A stretch of 64,000 bases of DNA, from assembly GCA_963971425.1 (NCBI GenBank), contig OZ020515.1, positions 5,534,291-5,598,290 of the forward strand, given 5' to 3'. Positions 1 to 11,850 of the stretch are shown here, piece after piece (positions within the stretch are counted from its first letter, which is position 1; each line of letters opens with the position of its first letter). Made by a program: the position numbers and the translations under genes. Under the pieces are notes generated by a model. The model was not told where the DNA came from, searched no databases, and saw only the letters and a program-made list of their open reading frames with translations. Source of the DNA: Bryoerythrophyllum caledonicum. Taxonomy: Eukaryota > Streptophyta > Bryopsida > Pottiales > Pottiaceae.

Positions 1-1155
1 TAGTCAATGTTGCAAGTACCTATGTGGCGCCTATGCTTGAGTTTGAAGAATGTATCAACCACATTCTCCTCCCCAAGTATGGATTTAATTCCATCAGCTA
101 GTTCCTTTTCGCTTTTTGTTTTGTTAAGGTTTTTTGCAATAAGAATTAGACAGTTCTTTTTTGCAATCTCATCGTCATCCATCTTCTGGGTTGCAAAGAT
201 CGGCACAAATATCTCATTGTTAAATGAGACTTTGTAGTCTTTTACTTTGGCCGCTTGCTCTGGTGAGGGAGTTTTGATCCATGCAAACTCTGAGAATCCC
301 TTCTTTTCTACCCCCGTTACTTTGACGTCATGCCCCTTTACAAAGCTATCAATCACAATTTTGGCATGCAAATCATATGGTTCTCTATTAACTAAGTTGG
401 GACCAGATATTTTCACTAATAGGAGGTGAGAGAAAGCTAAGACATCGTATGACTTGCATATCTTCCGTTTGTGTGGGATTCCTTCATTCAGGATGAGAAT
501 GAAGGGCCTCAATCCCTGTAGCAATCCTTTCCCATCTATTTCTGGGTTTTTTAAATGTAGCTTAATAATACCATTCCAATTATCAGACTGATAGTAGCAA
601 AAGATGGCTATTGGCTCACCAATGCGGGTGCCAATAGGGATTCTCATCTCTTTGAATCTTGACTTTACCATTTCTATCACAACGTCTTTTGTCCAAACTT
701 GATCACCAAGCTCAAAGTGGATTGACACTTGGTAGTCTAGGGCAAAACCATCGTCATCTACCTCAACCTTACTTGGAAGTTCGGTGAGATTATAGTGGTT
801 CCCCATTTTCCCATCGACTCTTTTAGAGGCCCATTCCTCTTGGAGGACATATGGAAAGGAAGGGATGGCTTCCACGCTTTCAACTGCCTCTTTTGAGGTT
901 AAGCCAATTTTTACCAATTCCTCCAGGGGGATAATGGGTGCTTTGGGGCTTCCTTCTTTTCTTTGCAAGTATATTCATTGTGTGAAAGCCTAACCAATAT
1001 TTGGTGTGAGGCAAACTTGTTGCCTTCACATTTTTTTGGGTGGCACTTGCAATAGCTAGGGCATTTTGATTTTCATTCACATCATATGCATTTTCTTCAA
1101 CAACATCAACAAACAATCTTTTGGACGGGGTGGCCGCAGCTTGGAGTTGAGGCAT
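1..1155 (-). pseudogene. decayed retroelement-like ORF with RRM-like C-terminal segment (runs off window)
   Basis: On the minus strand an open frame of about 315 codons runs from near position 960 down to position 1 and leaves the window. It has no internal stop and reads like real protein. Its last part, near 60-200, has the look of an RRM fold: a hydrophobic strand LILIAKNL, then an acidic helix. The N-terminal part (about 960-1155) continues in another frame, so a frameshift lies at the A/G-rich tract near 955-965. Long unannotated ORFs with RRM-like ends occur as ORF1 of plant LINEs, which is my best guess, but there is no reverse transcriptase in the window. Alternative: an unknown plant gene. 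That the frame is coding is fairly sure; identity is uncertain. Confidence 0.5.
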
Positions 1156-2507
1156 GGTGGCATGTTAGAAACAAGGGTGTCACTAGAAGAAGTATAGAGT
1201 TTTTCTTTAGTATTACCCCTTATCATCTTGTCTTTAGCTTCTCCCCCCAACATGCATTGGGGGCTTGTTGAAGCTAAAGTGGTCAAGAAGGGGTGAAGGG
1301 TTCTAATGTTAATGACATACAAACAATTAGCTAGGCTACTATTTTCAAGAAGACTTAGGCAAAGCAAGTTGGTGTGATGACATTCACGGACTTTTGCACA
1401 TACACACACATGAGAGGTGCCATAAACAAAGTCACCTCTCCTAGCAGAAAAATTAAGTATTAACGTTTTTGTGCATGTCAATGGGTTTGCATAATAAACC
1501 CGATGATAGCAAAGGATAACAAAATGAGGGGAGAGTGATATAGTGCTGTAACCTGGTTGAAGGGTCCCACCTTGGGTGCGGTGGTGTTGAGTCTGACTCT
1601 CGTAGCTCCTCCTTGCTGGTTTGGTTTCTTGATCTCGTGGTCTCCCCTTACTAGTCTTGATTACTTCTTGTACCGTTGGGTTGGATGGGGGGCTTTGGGC
1701 CTGGCTACTGCTTGGGCTAGACGTGTTGCTCGTCATTGCAAGTTTGGGGTCGTCTAGGGTTGGCCTCTCTTCCCGTCGGTCTGGGGCGTCTTCACTTCTC
1801 GGTCTCGGTTTGATCTTGCTCTTCGTCAGGGCTTCTACAAAGTGTGCCCCTCTTTGTGACTGGGCGGCCTCTTGGTTCAATTGTTTGCTCTCTCCACTTC
1901 GTGCGTGCAGTTGGCTAGTTCTTCTCCTTGGCTGGCGGGGCTTGCTCCTTCGCAAGTACAGGTTCTTGTTTCTCCTCTTCTTGCTGGTTTGGCGAGAGTC
2001 GGTGGCCTTCTTGAGTGGGTTCTCGCTTGGGTTGGTCATGTTAATCGTGCTCTGGCTTGAATTCGTCCCTCCCCGATTAGCAGGGTATCGCTGTGGGGTT
2101 TCAATTCTGCAAACTGGGCTCCGTTTCTTTTCTTCGGGCTTAGTGTTGGGATCCTGCGGTGATCTTCTTGGCCTTCTCCTGTTAGGATTTCTACTGGCAT
2201 ATGTTCGCGTACCTGTACAACAAGAGAGTTGGTAAGTATGGGAGCAAGGGTTAGCAAATCTATAATGAGCAAGCACGAGGGTTTCGATGGAGAGAGGTCG
2301 GGTGATGCTGTCTTTTGGGTGGGGTGATGCGTGCGGGCGGGGGCTCGTTTGTGTCGGTTGTACTGCCTCCCAGTTTCTGTTTGTGCGTCGTCGTTGATTG
2401 TGCGTGCGTCGTCTTCGTTGCTTGTGTGTCGTCGTTGTTGATCTGGGCGTTGGGTTCGGTGCATGCCCTAGCAGGTACCGCGCTTGGTATCTGATGCTTG
2501 TCTCCAA
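1156..2507 (-). other. possible 5' part of the same element; basic, Pro/Ser/Gln/Arg-rich frame
   Basis: The minus strand stays open for 476 codons (1077-2507). The part from about 1560 to 2060 gives a basic, low-complexity peptide rich in S, P, Q, K and R, as often found at the N-terminus of LINE ORF1 proteins. A possible intron with donor near 1555 and acceptor near 1270 would join it to the downstream ORF. The segment is G/T-rich on the plus strand, and such composition alone makes long open frames. I cannot show that it is coding. Confidence 0.25.
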
Positions 2508-4016
2508 TGGTGTCTGATGCTGGGTCTTGAGTCTTTTTTCTTGTCTTGGTTGGTGGTGGCTACTCCTAGGGCTGGACGCTAGATCTGGTGCTGCTCTCGG
2601 TCCGTCTCTGTATGCATGATCTGGTCGTTGAGTCTGTTGTTGTTTGTATTCCGCTTCTGTGTGCTTGGTGTGGGCGTTGGGTCTTGCTGTCGGTTGTACG
2701 TCTCTGTGTGGATGGCTGATTGGTCCTCTTGTGTTGTGCAGGTGCTACGTAGTCTGTGTATATAGAGTATTGTCCACGATTTGGAGTTAGCGAACATAAA
2801 ATCCAACAATGTAGCAGAAAGTAGAAATTGAGAGAGAAGGCTAGAAGGTGCTTTACAGATGTGTGGGGCGCTTGGTGGCGTCAGCGGCGGCGCTCTCTCC
2901 AACTGGCCTCTTTGTAAGTAGTCCTCCTCGCTTGTTGTAAGAGCGCAACTTTGTTTCCACAGGGCAGAGCGTAGTTGTCTGCACAGTGTGTCAAAGTGAA
3001 AGGGTTTGGGAGTGGGGTGGGAGCGTACTATACACCTTGTGGTATATGGATGTTTGGTGGATGTGGTTGTATTTGATGGACGCCTTCGTTATAGGATTTG
3101 TGGCCGTTTAGAGTTTTTGTCATCAGAATGTTGTTTGGTTACAGCTAGGCAGTTGCAATGATTGGGGTGGCCGTTTGAATCTTGTCTTTGTATAGATTGG
3201 TCTTTTTTGGGATTGTTGAGGTGGCTAGGGTTGTTTTGCAGTAGAGGTTGGCATTATTTTCTTGCAGGTTGTATGCTAGTCCTGTCATGAGCTGTTAGTG
3301 GTATACAAAAAGGAAAGAAAGAGGATGACGATGAGGTGAGGATGCTTACTTGAGTATGAACATAGCTTAGCTTCGCATGATATGCTGTGGTCTTGATTTC
3401 GTGCAGGTGTTGGTGTGTACGGGGCTGCCTGAGTTGTTGACTATATGTTGCTTGTGCTCGAGGTCTTGAGTACAGTGTATGTGTCCTTGCTCCCTTCTCT
3501 TGAGGTTGTAGCAGCTTGTTTATAGTGCTCGCTGATGTTTGGCACATGTGATGTTGTCATTTCGGGTTTTTGTTGTCTTCTCCTAACCAACTATGACGAA
3601 CGCATGTAAATCTGTTGAGAGGGGGTGGGGGGGTGAGAATTAAGATTGTAGTTAGAATGCTTACATTAGTTGAGGTTGTCGCCGTGTTGTTGCTGACGTA
3701 GTCCTTTTGTTGTTGTTGTTGCAAGTGTGGTGCAGCTGGTATTGTGCAGGCGTATCTTTGTTGTTTTGTTGGCGCGGGCACTTTGTATCTTCTAAGCGGG
3801 GATGCTGCTACTTCAGCTCGGCGTAGGTTCTGTAGTTCTTTGCAGTTTTGTTGTAGTCATCTCTCCTCCTCGGTACTGGATTGCTGCTGTGGCTAGGTGG
3901 TCTTTGTGTGTGACTTTATTGTGTCTGTGGTTTCGAACAGGCAGTTGTGCCTCTTTGTGTCTGCGAGGTTAGCGGGTGGTTCTACTACTACCACTTTTCC
4001 TGCTGTGTCTAATTCT
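2508..4016. other. no gene seen; G/T-skewed DNA
   Basis: This stretch is T- and G-rich on the plus strand, with repeated short words such as TTGTTGTTG and GTGTGG. Open frames on the minus strand are short and of biased composition. I see no domain, splice-bounded exon or RNA gene here. Confidence 0.4.
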
Positions 4017-4250
4017 AACTTGCAATTCTTCAAATGAAATGTTACGAGATGCATTTCACAATATGGGTCTAACTTGCATTCTCTAAGAAGGAACATTGTA
4101 CGTTGTATTTTGTAAGAGGCTAACTTATCTAACTTGCATTCTCTAAGAAGGAACATTGTATGTTGTGTTTTGTAAGAGGCTAACTTATCTAACTTGCATT
4201 CTCTAAGAAGGAACATTGTATGCTGCGTTTTACAAGAGAATAACTTATCT
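4017..4250. repeat. 60-bp tandem repeat, 3 copies plus one degenerate copy
   Basis: Units start with AACTTGCATT at 4071, 4131 and 4191 and are exactly 60 bp long. Copies 1 and 2 are nearly identical; copy 3 differs at a few sites in its second half. A degenerate 54-bp copy precedes them at 4017-4070. As 60 is a multiple of three, the minus-strand frame over it (3893-4336) shows a 20-residue repeat, but nothing else in that frame suggests a protein. Confidence 0.9.
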
Positions 4251-5267
4251 GGTTTTGTTGTATGTCGTGCTTGTTGATGCGGTCTTGTATCTTGGCGGCT
4301 AATTCTAGTCTTGCATAGATAGTAGTTCGTCTTCATGGTAGTGCTGGAGTCCTAGTTGAGGAGGGGGTTTGGTGTGTGGTATTTATGTGGTTTCTTGGTA
4401 ACCTAGATCTGGATCTGATTGATTGAGAGATGATATGGGGTTGCAACCTCTAGATCTAGATCTGGGCCAACATAGAGCCCCGCCGCAGATCTACTCTCCC
4501 AAACTAGTACTAGATTGTTGCATCCTCATACATACTTTGTGTCAATAGATCTAAGATTTGCAATCCCTCTCAACACTCTACACACCATCAGCATACCTTT
4601 CAACGACAAAGAAGTGCACACATGGATTTACAATGAGCCCAACAACCCTCATTGTTGTGTACATTCTATCTGTGCCTAACACCAAGAAGACCCCTCCTCA
4701 CCAAGTTTTTCGGAGCTACTCCTCTCTCATCTCACTCGGTGGACAAAAAACCGCCACACACCATAACATAGCTTCAAAGAGATTAACATTTAACTTCCCC
4801 AAATCCTGAACTGAATTGCTATCAAACTGCTGTAAAGTCCAGCTTCCGCTTGTAGCACATCTGAAAAGCAGCAATCACTCCCTGATCTAAAGGCTGAACA
4901 ATGGAAGTGGATTATTCCCTCTACCGAGAAAACTTTACATATATGTACAATATAGACATCCGGAGTACATTAGTATGCGAAGAGGGTATATCACCATGAA
5001 CAAAGGCCGGTGGACTCAAAGAGCTTTTAGTGTTTGTATGGGTGACAATGATACTTCCTCACATTCTCTCCTCCTATGACTACTCACTTACTTGGATGGT
5101 TGTGGTTTCACTAAAAATTTCCTTAGGGGGAATAGGACCTAGGTCCTAAGGACTAGCGCAACTTTTAAGTTTTATGGTAAGTAGGTGGCCTACTTGTCTA
5201 CCATCCGAGCTGACAAGTCTTTCCTTTACCTCGGAACGGCTAATAGAATATTATCTAATTGATCCAC
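4251..5267. other. no gene seen
   Basis: AT/C-rich DNA with only short, composition-driven open frames. There is a small self-complementary stretch GACCTAGGTC near 5145. A single copy of the word ATAGACATCCG at 4952 matches the array just downstream. Confidence 0.35.
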
Positions 5268-5590
5268 ATAGACATCCGCACAAGGGATCTCCAACGCTAC
5301 TCCTTTCCTTCAAAGAACAAAGTCCTTCTAGCACCCAATAGACATCCACACAAAGGGTATGTTAGAGCTCCTTCCTTCTCTCAAGGTAACCCGAGTTGTT
5401 AGAGTAGTTCCTAATTTTAGCCGCATAGACATTCGCACAAGGCATCAAACCAGATTCTACTCAATCCTTAATCCATCGACTTGGGTTAAGTCATCACCAA
5501 TAGACATCCACACAAAGGGGAGGACTGAAACTAGACTTGACGCTAAGGTCATTTAGTGCTCCTATGAATCAACCATCCGACCAAAGGTGG
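5268..5590. repeat. degenerate 70-87-bp repeat array headed by ATAGACATCC
   Basis: The word ATAGACATCCRCACAARGG recurs at 5268, 5338, 5425 (ATAGACATTCG) and 5500, with a weak further copy near 5570. Spacing is 70, 87 and 75 bp. The DNA between the words is only loosely similar and rich in CTCCTTCC. This looks like an old tandem repeat of the kind found in LTRs or untranslated leaders. I cannot assign it to an element. Confidence 0.6.
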
Positions 5591-5599
5591 GATGCCTCC

Positions 5600-6863
5600 A
5601 GGGCCCGAGATCCGTCTTCACAACCGGCTATATACTGCCACCGATAGGTCACACAAGACATACCAAGACTCCTTCCTCACCCGTCACTCCCCCCCTCTTC
5701 TTCCTTTAAACATTTGTTGTCTCACATGTTATTCCTATCCTCCCTTAACAAGCTCTATGTGATAGAACAAGGAAACAACAATAAAAATTCAATTCAGATT
5801 CACGCCTCTCTAACACCCTCGTTGTCTTACCCATGATTCCCACCCTATCTAATTACTCAAAATGATAGGGCAAGGAAACAACAAAGCAACAGTTAGAATG
5901 AACTGAGGAGCGGACTACTTGAAATGGTATAAAATACACACAGCAAGCAGTCCAGAGAGGGGCCAAGAGCCGACTCCTTTATACTGCTTGGAAACACACA
6001 CAAAGGCCAAAAGTAAACGATACCCTTCAACCAAAAATGGCGACATTAACTAACTTTGGCGGCACTGGCCGCCATCCCACTAACTCCATGCACCAAGTCA
6101 AAAGGCATCTAATCACACAAATTCCAAGGCAGAACCAAGTCAAATCCAAGTTCAAACCGGGGCCTAGTCTGAGAATGAACAATGACCTTCAAAACAAGAT
6201 TCCATGCCTTTCTGGGTCAACTCCTCGAGTCTTCTCTTCTCTTCCTTCTTCCTCCGCTTCTTGGAGCTTCGGCTTGAAGTCGAGTTGGACGCGGCCATTG
6301 CGAGCAAAACTAGAAGTGATAACAAATCTACACACAAAGTGGACGCCAATCAGGGCGCGGATGATCAAAGTAGGGTCTCCCTTGAGGTCAAAGTGGCATC
6401 CGGGCCGCCCATAGTAAGCGGTACGGACGTTGAGCTCCAATTGGGCTCGGACCGAGCCGAAAGACTGGCACTTGGTTCGGAATCCCGATGATGATATCCT
6501 GCTCGGATGTGCGTCCGGACTTGGCCTGCGTTCGGACTTGGCCTCAGTCCGCACCGGAAGGTGTAAGTAAGCGGAACTCTTACTCGTGGTCTTCCTAAGA
6601 TGATGCATACTCTACAAAAGGGCCGTTGTTGGTGTTGAGTGAACGGCGTCTCCGCGCAGAAGCTAGTGAGGATGGATCGTGGATAAAGGCTCCATTGTAA
6701 TGCCCGTGCTTCTCTTTCAACTGCTTTGCACCTACATGGTGATCTTCAAGGGAGATTGGCATGCGGAAATTTCCAAGTTTGGGGTCTGTGATGGGAGGTC
6801 CGGGCCAACAAGGTCGACCACGTCGTTCCCGCCACGATGATCTTGGTCACCCGAGCCTTGTTC
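5600..6863. other. no gene supported
   Basis: Short overlapping frames occur on both strands near 6040-6610, a sign of GC-richer sequence rather than coding. No conserved motif, no exon with clear splice borders and no terminal repeats are visible. Confidence 0.3.
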
Positions 6864-7927
6864 CTACTGATTGATTTCCGAGCCGGAATCTGCATCCTTG
6901 TCCAAGCTCTTGGATTCCTCCCCGACCTTGGGTAGGATGTGGGTGAGGTTGCCTACCAACACTCTCATATTAGCATAGGTCACTTCAACCTTAATGGTCT
7001 GCTCCATCATGAAGGCAATCACCCTCTTGCTTGAAATATGGTCATCCCTCTCCAATCTGGCATCGAACATCTTGGCCTTCATCACCACCTCCGGTGGTAA
7101 GTGCAATGCCTCTTCCACCTGAAGTAATGCTTTCGCCGAGGCGTTAGCCTGGAGAAGAACCTCCTTGTAACTCCTCTCTGCCTCCAATGCTCGGCTCTTC
7201 ATCATTGCCATATCGATGGTGAGCCGGTTGACCTTGTGCTCCATGATACGGAGGTCACTAGGCCCTCCAATCTTCTCCTTGATCGCGGCGACTAGTTCCT
7301 GACAAGGTGGGTTGCCTACCAGATTGCTCACATGTCCTAGGGTCCTGTCCACGTCGTCCACATATACACGAAGAGCTTCTATTAACTCTGATGCACGGTA
7401 AGTCTTACCTTCGGACTAAGGTGGTCTAATTACTGTTGCGCGGACAGCAGCTCGAGTCCGGGTAGACGGTGCTTCCCCTTGCCTCTGCCGTTGACGCTTG
7501 GGAGGTGGTGGTGGTGCTGCTTCTTTTTAATCGGATGAGCTGCTTCCCCCTCGGATCCTAGCTTGGGTTCCGACTCCGTCCCCTCAAATTTCTTCATCAC
7601 AAGCTGGGTCCAATGCGCCATTGCCTCTTCAGGAGTAGTCTCCTTGAAGTGGTGATATAGGTGGATCAGGAAGAGACATATTGGCAAGCGTTTGGCAATG
7701 TTGACGCCCTTCTTTAACATAATCACCACATCCTTTATAATAATTGCCCAGTTCACCATCATTTTTCCAAGATAGAAACCATACAAGGTGTTAGCAAGGG
7801 TGATTGTGAATTAGGTAGGTTTTTTGGGGTACAAGATTAGTACAAGGAATGCAAAGACTCATTTGACTCGGGAATCGAGACACTCCTGTAATGCATAACC
7901 ATTCTTGGCGTCCTTGGTGTTGAAGCC
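6864..7927 (-). pseudogene. 3' part of a decayed mobile-type ORF; the site where the large transposon inserted
   Basis: Reading the minus strand from 7927 downward gives a continuous protein-like frame starting GFNTKDAKNGYALQECL, then a hydrophobic stretch, a conserved-looking block, a His/Lys-rich linker (7430-7786) and a coiled-coil-like block ending at 6864. It is broken by an in-frame TGA near 7860, a TAA near 7815 and a frameshift near 7420. The 5' continuation of this frame lies 22 kb away at 30057-30240, and the two join when the transposon is removed. I do not recognise the family; its style is that of unclassified plant transposon ORFs. Confidence 0.65.
7910..7927 (+). repeat. left copy of the 18-bp target-site duplication
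   Basis: GTCCTTGGTGTTGAAGCC here matches GTCGTTGGTGTTGAAGCG at 30057-30074, at the other end of the large element, with two mismatches. Both copies lie in the same codons of the interrupted minus-strand ORF. Eighteen bases is long for a MULE, whose duplications are usually 8-11 bp. Confidence 0.7.
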
Positions 7928-7933
7928 AGGAAT

Positions 7934-7969
7934 GCTAGAATGTGAGCAGTGAGCAGTGAGCAGTGAGGA
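7934..7969 (+). repeat. left terminal inverted repeat: GCTAGAAT plus four heptads
   Basis: GCTAGAAT is followed by GTGAGCA three times and GTGAGGA once. The right end at 30007-30056, read on the minus strand, starts with the same GCTAGAAT and carries six heptads of the form RYGAGCN. Similar heptads form the ends of the nested element, so the 7-mer is the family's terminal signal. Confidence 0.8.
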
Positions 7970-8125
7970 ATCATTAGTTCAGTAACCTACTACCACGTAA
8001 TCTTGTAAATATGTTTTTTTCAAAGTGATTGAGAAACCTATGGCCGTCTCTAAAATAATGTTTTTAATTGGAATAATGGGGTGTATTGTCGTCATATACA
8101 TTTGTTTTTTGCAAAACTTTGGTGA

Positions 8126-8490
8126 CTAGAAACGGATGATTTTGTCAAATGGATGAATGTAAATGAATATTGATGAGAGTGGATGAATGATTCTATCCAT
8201 ATAATCAGGGTTTAGGATAATTACTTTCACAAAACGGATTTGAAATTGAAGGTTGCTCAAGTAACATTCAAAATGGGAGTGGAAAACATAAAACTTGGAA
8301 GGATAAATTAGGGACCTTGGTGCCAAGGTGCCCTTTGAGGCGGGCTGAAGTTCTTGCCATATACTGCGAAAGAAATCACTACTACTCACACCTTGCAAGT
8401 TCATCCACGAATTGCTAAAATGGTTTTAACAAAGGAAACACCTTAAATAAATAAATGCTTGAGCTCCGTTTAATTGCATCGAATGACATG
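8126..8490 (-). other. 3' flank of the methyltransferase-like gene
   Basis: An open minus frame (8126-8404) exists but has no homologue in the nested copy that I can see. It contains a palindrome (8311-8333) like those in the tandem array near the other end of the element. I read it as 3' untranslated or subterminal DNA. Confidence 0.3.
8311..8333. repeat. single GC-rich palindrome near the left end
   Basis: GGGACCTTGG followed by TGCCAAGGTGCCC is an imperfect palindrome centred on GGTGCC. It is nearly the same as the core repeated at 28.4-28.9 kb near the right end. So the two ends of the element share a palindrome as well as the terminal heptads. Confidence 0.65.
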
Positions 8491-8879
8491 TCAAGACTCT
8501 AGAGAGGTATTCCTACTTGTAATACAATCGGTTGAGGTTGAACTCTCACGGGCACTGTTACCGCTATCGCTTGTACTTGCCTCCTCTACCTCGAAGTCTA
8601 AGTACATCTTGACATTCTTGTTAAACCTTGGAGATTTAGGCTTACGCACAGGTGTTTCAAGGCATGCTAGTTCCCTAGCAACAGGCTCTATGTAACAAGG
8701 TAGGGATAATACCGAGCTTGGAGGAGACGGGAAGAAATTCAGTAACCTGCCACACAAGGAATCACACTATTAATTAGCTAAATAATATGGCAGAGTGCAT
8801 TGAAGTGAAATATACAAAGTGAAGGTAATTACTTTGCTACATTTGCATGTAAAGAATTTTGAAATAGGCTTAGACTTAC

Positions 8880-9440
8880 GTACACATCCTATTTTTGGGG
8901 ATTTTTTTTGTGGCCTCTTGTTAGGTATAACTGGAGAAGATTGGTGCTTCCTTTTACGCTGCATTGAATCTTCTGTTGTTGGGGCATTAAGGGGTTTTAG
9001 AAGCCCTTCATAAATTTCGACATCAGCCTCCAACGCTACAAGGTGGCGGCCAGTTCTTTGACATGCATAAATAGAAGCTCCTGCATGACAAAATCTCAGC
9101 ATTAGTGATCAAGAAGTAAGTAGAGTATGGAAAGAAAGTAGAACGTTAGGTCGGGAGTACCGGTGGATGCATTGCAATCAAGAACAACATCCCCAGGTTT
9201 GGAGAAGCTCTCAACGAGCATCTGAAGCAAGACCTGGCTTTTCTCCCGGGCTCCTCTCCAAAGCCTATCCTCAGTTTTCGAGGCCGTATTCTCGTCTATC
9301 AAATTGTGGAGGACTTCTTCATTGACGAGGTTTGTCTCAAGTGCACTAAGGGTCCGATTCTTATCAATGGAGAACTTGGAGTCCACCATGTTCTCTTTGA
9401 AAGACTCTTTGATGTAGAGGAGTATCAAGAACCGTTTTGT
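8880..9440 (-). CDS. exons 11-12 of the same gene: methyltransferase-like domain, motif I part
   Basis: Exon 11 (9440-9161) ends SKPGDVVLDCNASTG and joins in phase to exon 12 (9080-8880), GASIYACQRTGRHLVALEAD. Together this is the cofactor-binding end of an amino-methyltransferase: PGDxVLDxFxGxGT, then an AxxxGRxxxGIExD helix-strand. The usual FAGSGT is NASTGA. A basic stretch (KRKHQSS, KRPQKK) follows. The nested element has the same two exons, with the same intron position, at 24.6-24.85 kb. Confidence 0.72.
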
Positions 9441-9513
9441 CTAAAAAAAACCAACAGATTAAGATGTAAGGTAAGTAGGAAAACAATCGAGTGAATTCTG
9501 AAAGTTTCTAATA

Positions 9514-10520
9514 CAGAAGACCAGCATGACAAGAGGAAGGCGCCCAGCATCAAGACGTAGAATACCAGCAAGACTTTACCACTTAGAGAAGACCAGCATC
9601 ATCAAGACAAAGACGACCAACTTTATCAAGAAGACGACCAACATCAACAAGATGTAATTAACATGACACCACGAGCACCATGAACATGAAGATGAATACC
9701 ATGACATGACAAGCATGACAAGGGAAAGACGACCAGCATCACCATGAGGATCAAAGACAGAAAGAGAAGACCAGCATAACAAGAAGAAGACGACCTAAAC
9801 CTACACAGGGTGGAGATTACAAGTTAAAAAGATTGGCCCTGGAGGCACCTCGGCGCCGAGGCCCCAATTTTCCTTAGACTCTGAACTTGTTGTACTACTC
9901 CTAATGTAATTAACATGACACCACGAGCACCATGAGCACGAAGATGAACACCATGACATGACCAGCATGACAAGGGAAAGAGGACCAGCGTCATCATTAG
10001 GATCAAAGACAACAAGAGAAGACCAGCATGACATGAGGAAGACGACCTAAACCTACACAGGGTGGAGATTACAAGTTATAAAAAATGGTCCTGGAGGCAC
10101 CTCGGCGCCGAGGCCCCAATTTTCCTTACTCTAAACTTGTTGTACTACTCCAAATGTAATTAACATGAGACGAAGAGCACCCCGAACACGAAGATGAACA
10201 CGATGACATGACCAGCATGACAAGGGGAAGACGACCAGCATCACCATGAGGATCAAAGACAGCAAGAGAAGACCAGCATGACAAGAGGAAGACGACCTCA
10301 ACCTACACAGAGGGTGGAGATTACAAGTTAAAAAAAATGACCCTCGGAGGCACCAAGGCGAGACCATGAAGACAAGAGGAAGACGACCAGAATCATCAAC
10401 ACGCTCATGAACACCAAGCGAAAACCGGCATGACCAGAGAAAGACGACCAGGATCATCAACATTATGTGAAGTCGAGAAAGACTAGACCAGCAAGGAAAA
10501 TCGAACAACGTTAAAGGCAT
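9514..10520. repeat. satellite array inside intron 10, palindrome-cored units
   Basis: Imperfect units of about 200-250 bp repeat words such as GACCAGCATGACAAG, GAAGACGACC and CTCCAAATGTAATTAACATG. Each complete unit carries GGCACCTCGGCGCCGAGGCC, whose core CCTCGGCGCCGAGG is a perfect palindrome (near 9848 and 10098; a broken one near 10350). The array fills the intron that splits the methyltransferase-like domain. The minus-strand ORFs over it are repeat artefacts. Confidence 0.85.
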
Positions 10521-10604
10521 ATAACTAATGTGGAAAGTGAGTAATCAACATGGTAATCAGAAAAGGTGCGTATACAAAAAAATATAGCTAAGTGTGAAAC
10601 TTAC

Positions 10605-10949
10605 AGTGCTTTGATGTTTCTTTGCAGACGCAAGGGGCATCTTGTTTATCGCCCACCAATCTCGATAAGAGACAAAACCATACGCCTCCGCAAAGGCATC
10701 AGTAGATAGACGGACCGCTTGATCTGCGGGATGAAATAGGAGGATAGCACCATCATCTTGAAGAGACTCTCTTGCCAATTCAAAAATGCCTTCCGCCCAC
10801 TCATCGTCAGATTCATTCCAAGAAGGGATACCGCTGCCATGTAACAACTCTCGCACGGGGAGTCCGTCAGGCATATCAGCAATCATGAGGTCGATGTAAG
10901 CTTCCCTTCTGATGACACCGCCAAGACGTCTTTGAACTCCACGACCGGC
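10605..10949 (-). CDS. exon 10 of the same gene: methyltransferase-like domain, motif IV part
   Basis: A 115-codon exon bounded by CTATAG and GTAAGT, in phase. It reads AYIDLMIADMPDG, then WAEGIFELARESLQDDGAI and a strand LLFHPAD. This is the layout of motif IV and the next helix-strand in N4/N6 amino-methyltransferases (DPPY, then arrLkpgG), but the catalytic DPPY is replaced by DMPD. Motif I comes later, in exons 11-12, so the order is IV then I, as in beta-class enzymes. Confidence 0.65.
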
Positions 10950-11045
10950 CTATAGAAAACATAAAAATGGTGAGAGGACATTGAACAATCAGCAACAAAG
11001 AAACATAACGGTGATAATATATTTGAGGATGGGAAATATATTTAC

Positions 11046-11705
11046 CTTCTGTGCAAATGTCCGAAGTTCATGAAGTTCAGGAGGGAGTTGGTGATTGACC
11101 TCCATAAACTTGAGCATGGCAGGGATAGAGGTACAAATGGTCAACAACTCCGGCATAATGCCATGAGTGTTTGTTCTGAGATTCGTGACAGAAAATATCT
11201 CTGTAGACACAGACTAAATCTCCAGAGGGCAATATGAAAGATTACTGACTGTCATAGCCTCAGCACCACTCTGAAGGGGGGCCACAACAATCGGAGGAGA
11301 AGAGACGCCCTTACCTTTGTCTTTCGAACTGCTGCCGTCATTAGTCTTTGTGTCCTTAGTTTTTTTTGTTTCCTTGGTAGGCTTGGATGTTGGTGTCTTC
11401 GTCGTTTTCTTGTTGGCGCTGTCAAATAATACCAATAAAGGCTCTTCAGCCTCAGCAGCGTCAAGGCTTTCTTCATCAACCTCAGTAACATGACCTGTGT
11501 GCATGGCTTTCTCATCCTCCTCACTTACAGGGCAAAACTTCTTAGAACACTCAATGTACCATGGGCAAGATGCACGTTCTGCTAGAGAAAATGCACGTTC
11601 CTGGCCGGGAGTGAACATATACCCTTTCAAATTCTTCTCATGCCAAGCTCCAAACAACTTTGGCATTGACCGCTTATCAATGCCTTTCTTCTGAAGAAGC
11701 TCTTT
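11046..11705 (-). CDS. exon 9 of the same gene: conserved block plus Lys/Thr-rich linker
   Basis: A 220-codon exon between acceptor TTTTCAG and donor GTAAAT. It has a folded-looking first part (MPKLFGAW, CPWYIECSKKFCP), then a charged linker of KKTTKTPTSKPTKETKK type, then a helical end. An in-frame TAG at 11214-11216 interrupts it; the frame goes on after it to the donor, so it is probably a nonsense change from CAG. Confidence 0.65.
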
Positions 11706-11850
11706 CTGAAAATATCTATTATGATCACTATAGTGTTAGACCAACATTTACAGCTAATATACAAGACTATGTCAAGCAAATAATTGATTGGTAAGGATAA
11801 AATCTATACGGGAAAGCAGAATGTAGGATTAGTAATGAAGTACCGAATAC

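Noticed and set aside
1077-2507. 476-codon minus-strand ORF taken as one protein
   Set aside because: Low-complexity, composition-driven. Its 3' part overlaps a better frame of the decayed ORF at 1-1155, so at most a part of it is coding.
3893-4336. 147-codon minus ORF with a 20-residue repeat
   Set aside because: The repeat is a by-product of the 60-bp tandem unit; the rest of the frame is not protein-like.
6037-6608. Overlapping ORFs on both strands near 6.0-6.6 kb
   Set aside because: Three frames are open at once, none with a motif or splice borders; they reflect base composition.
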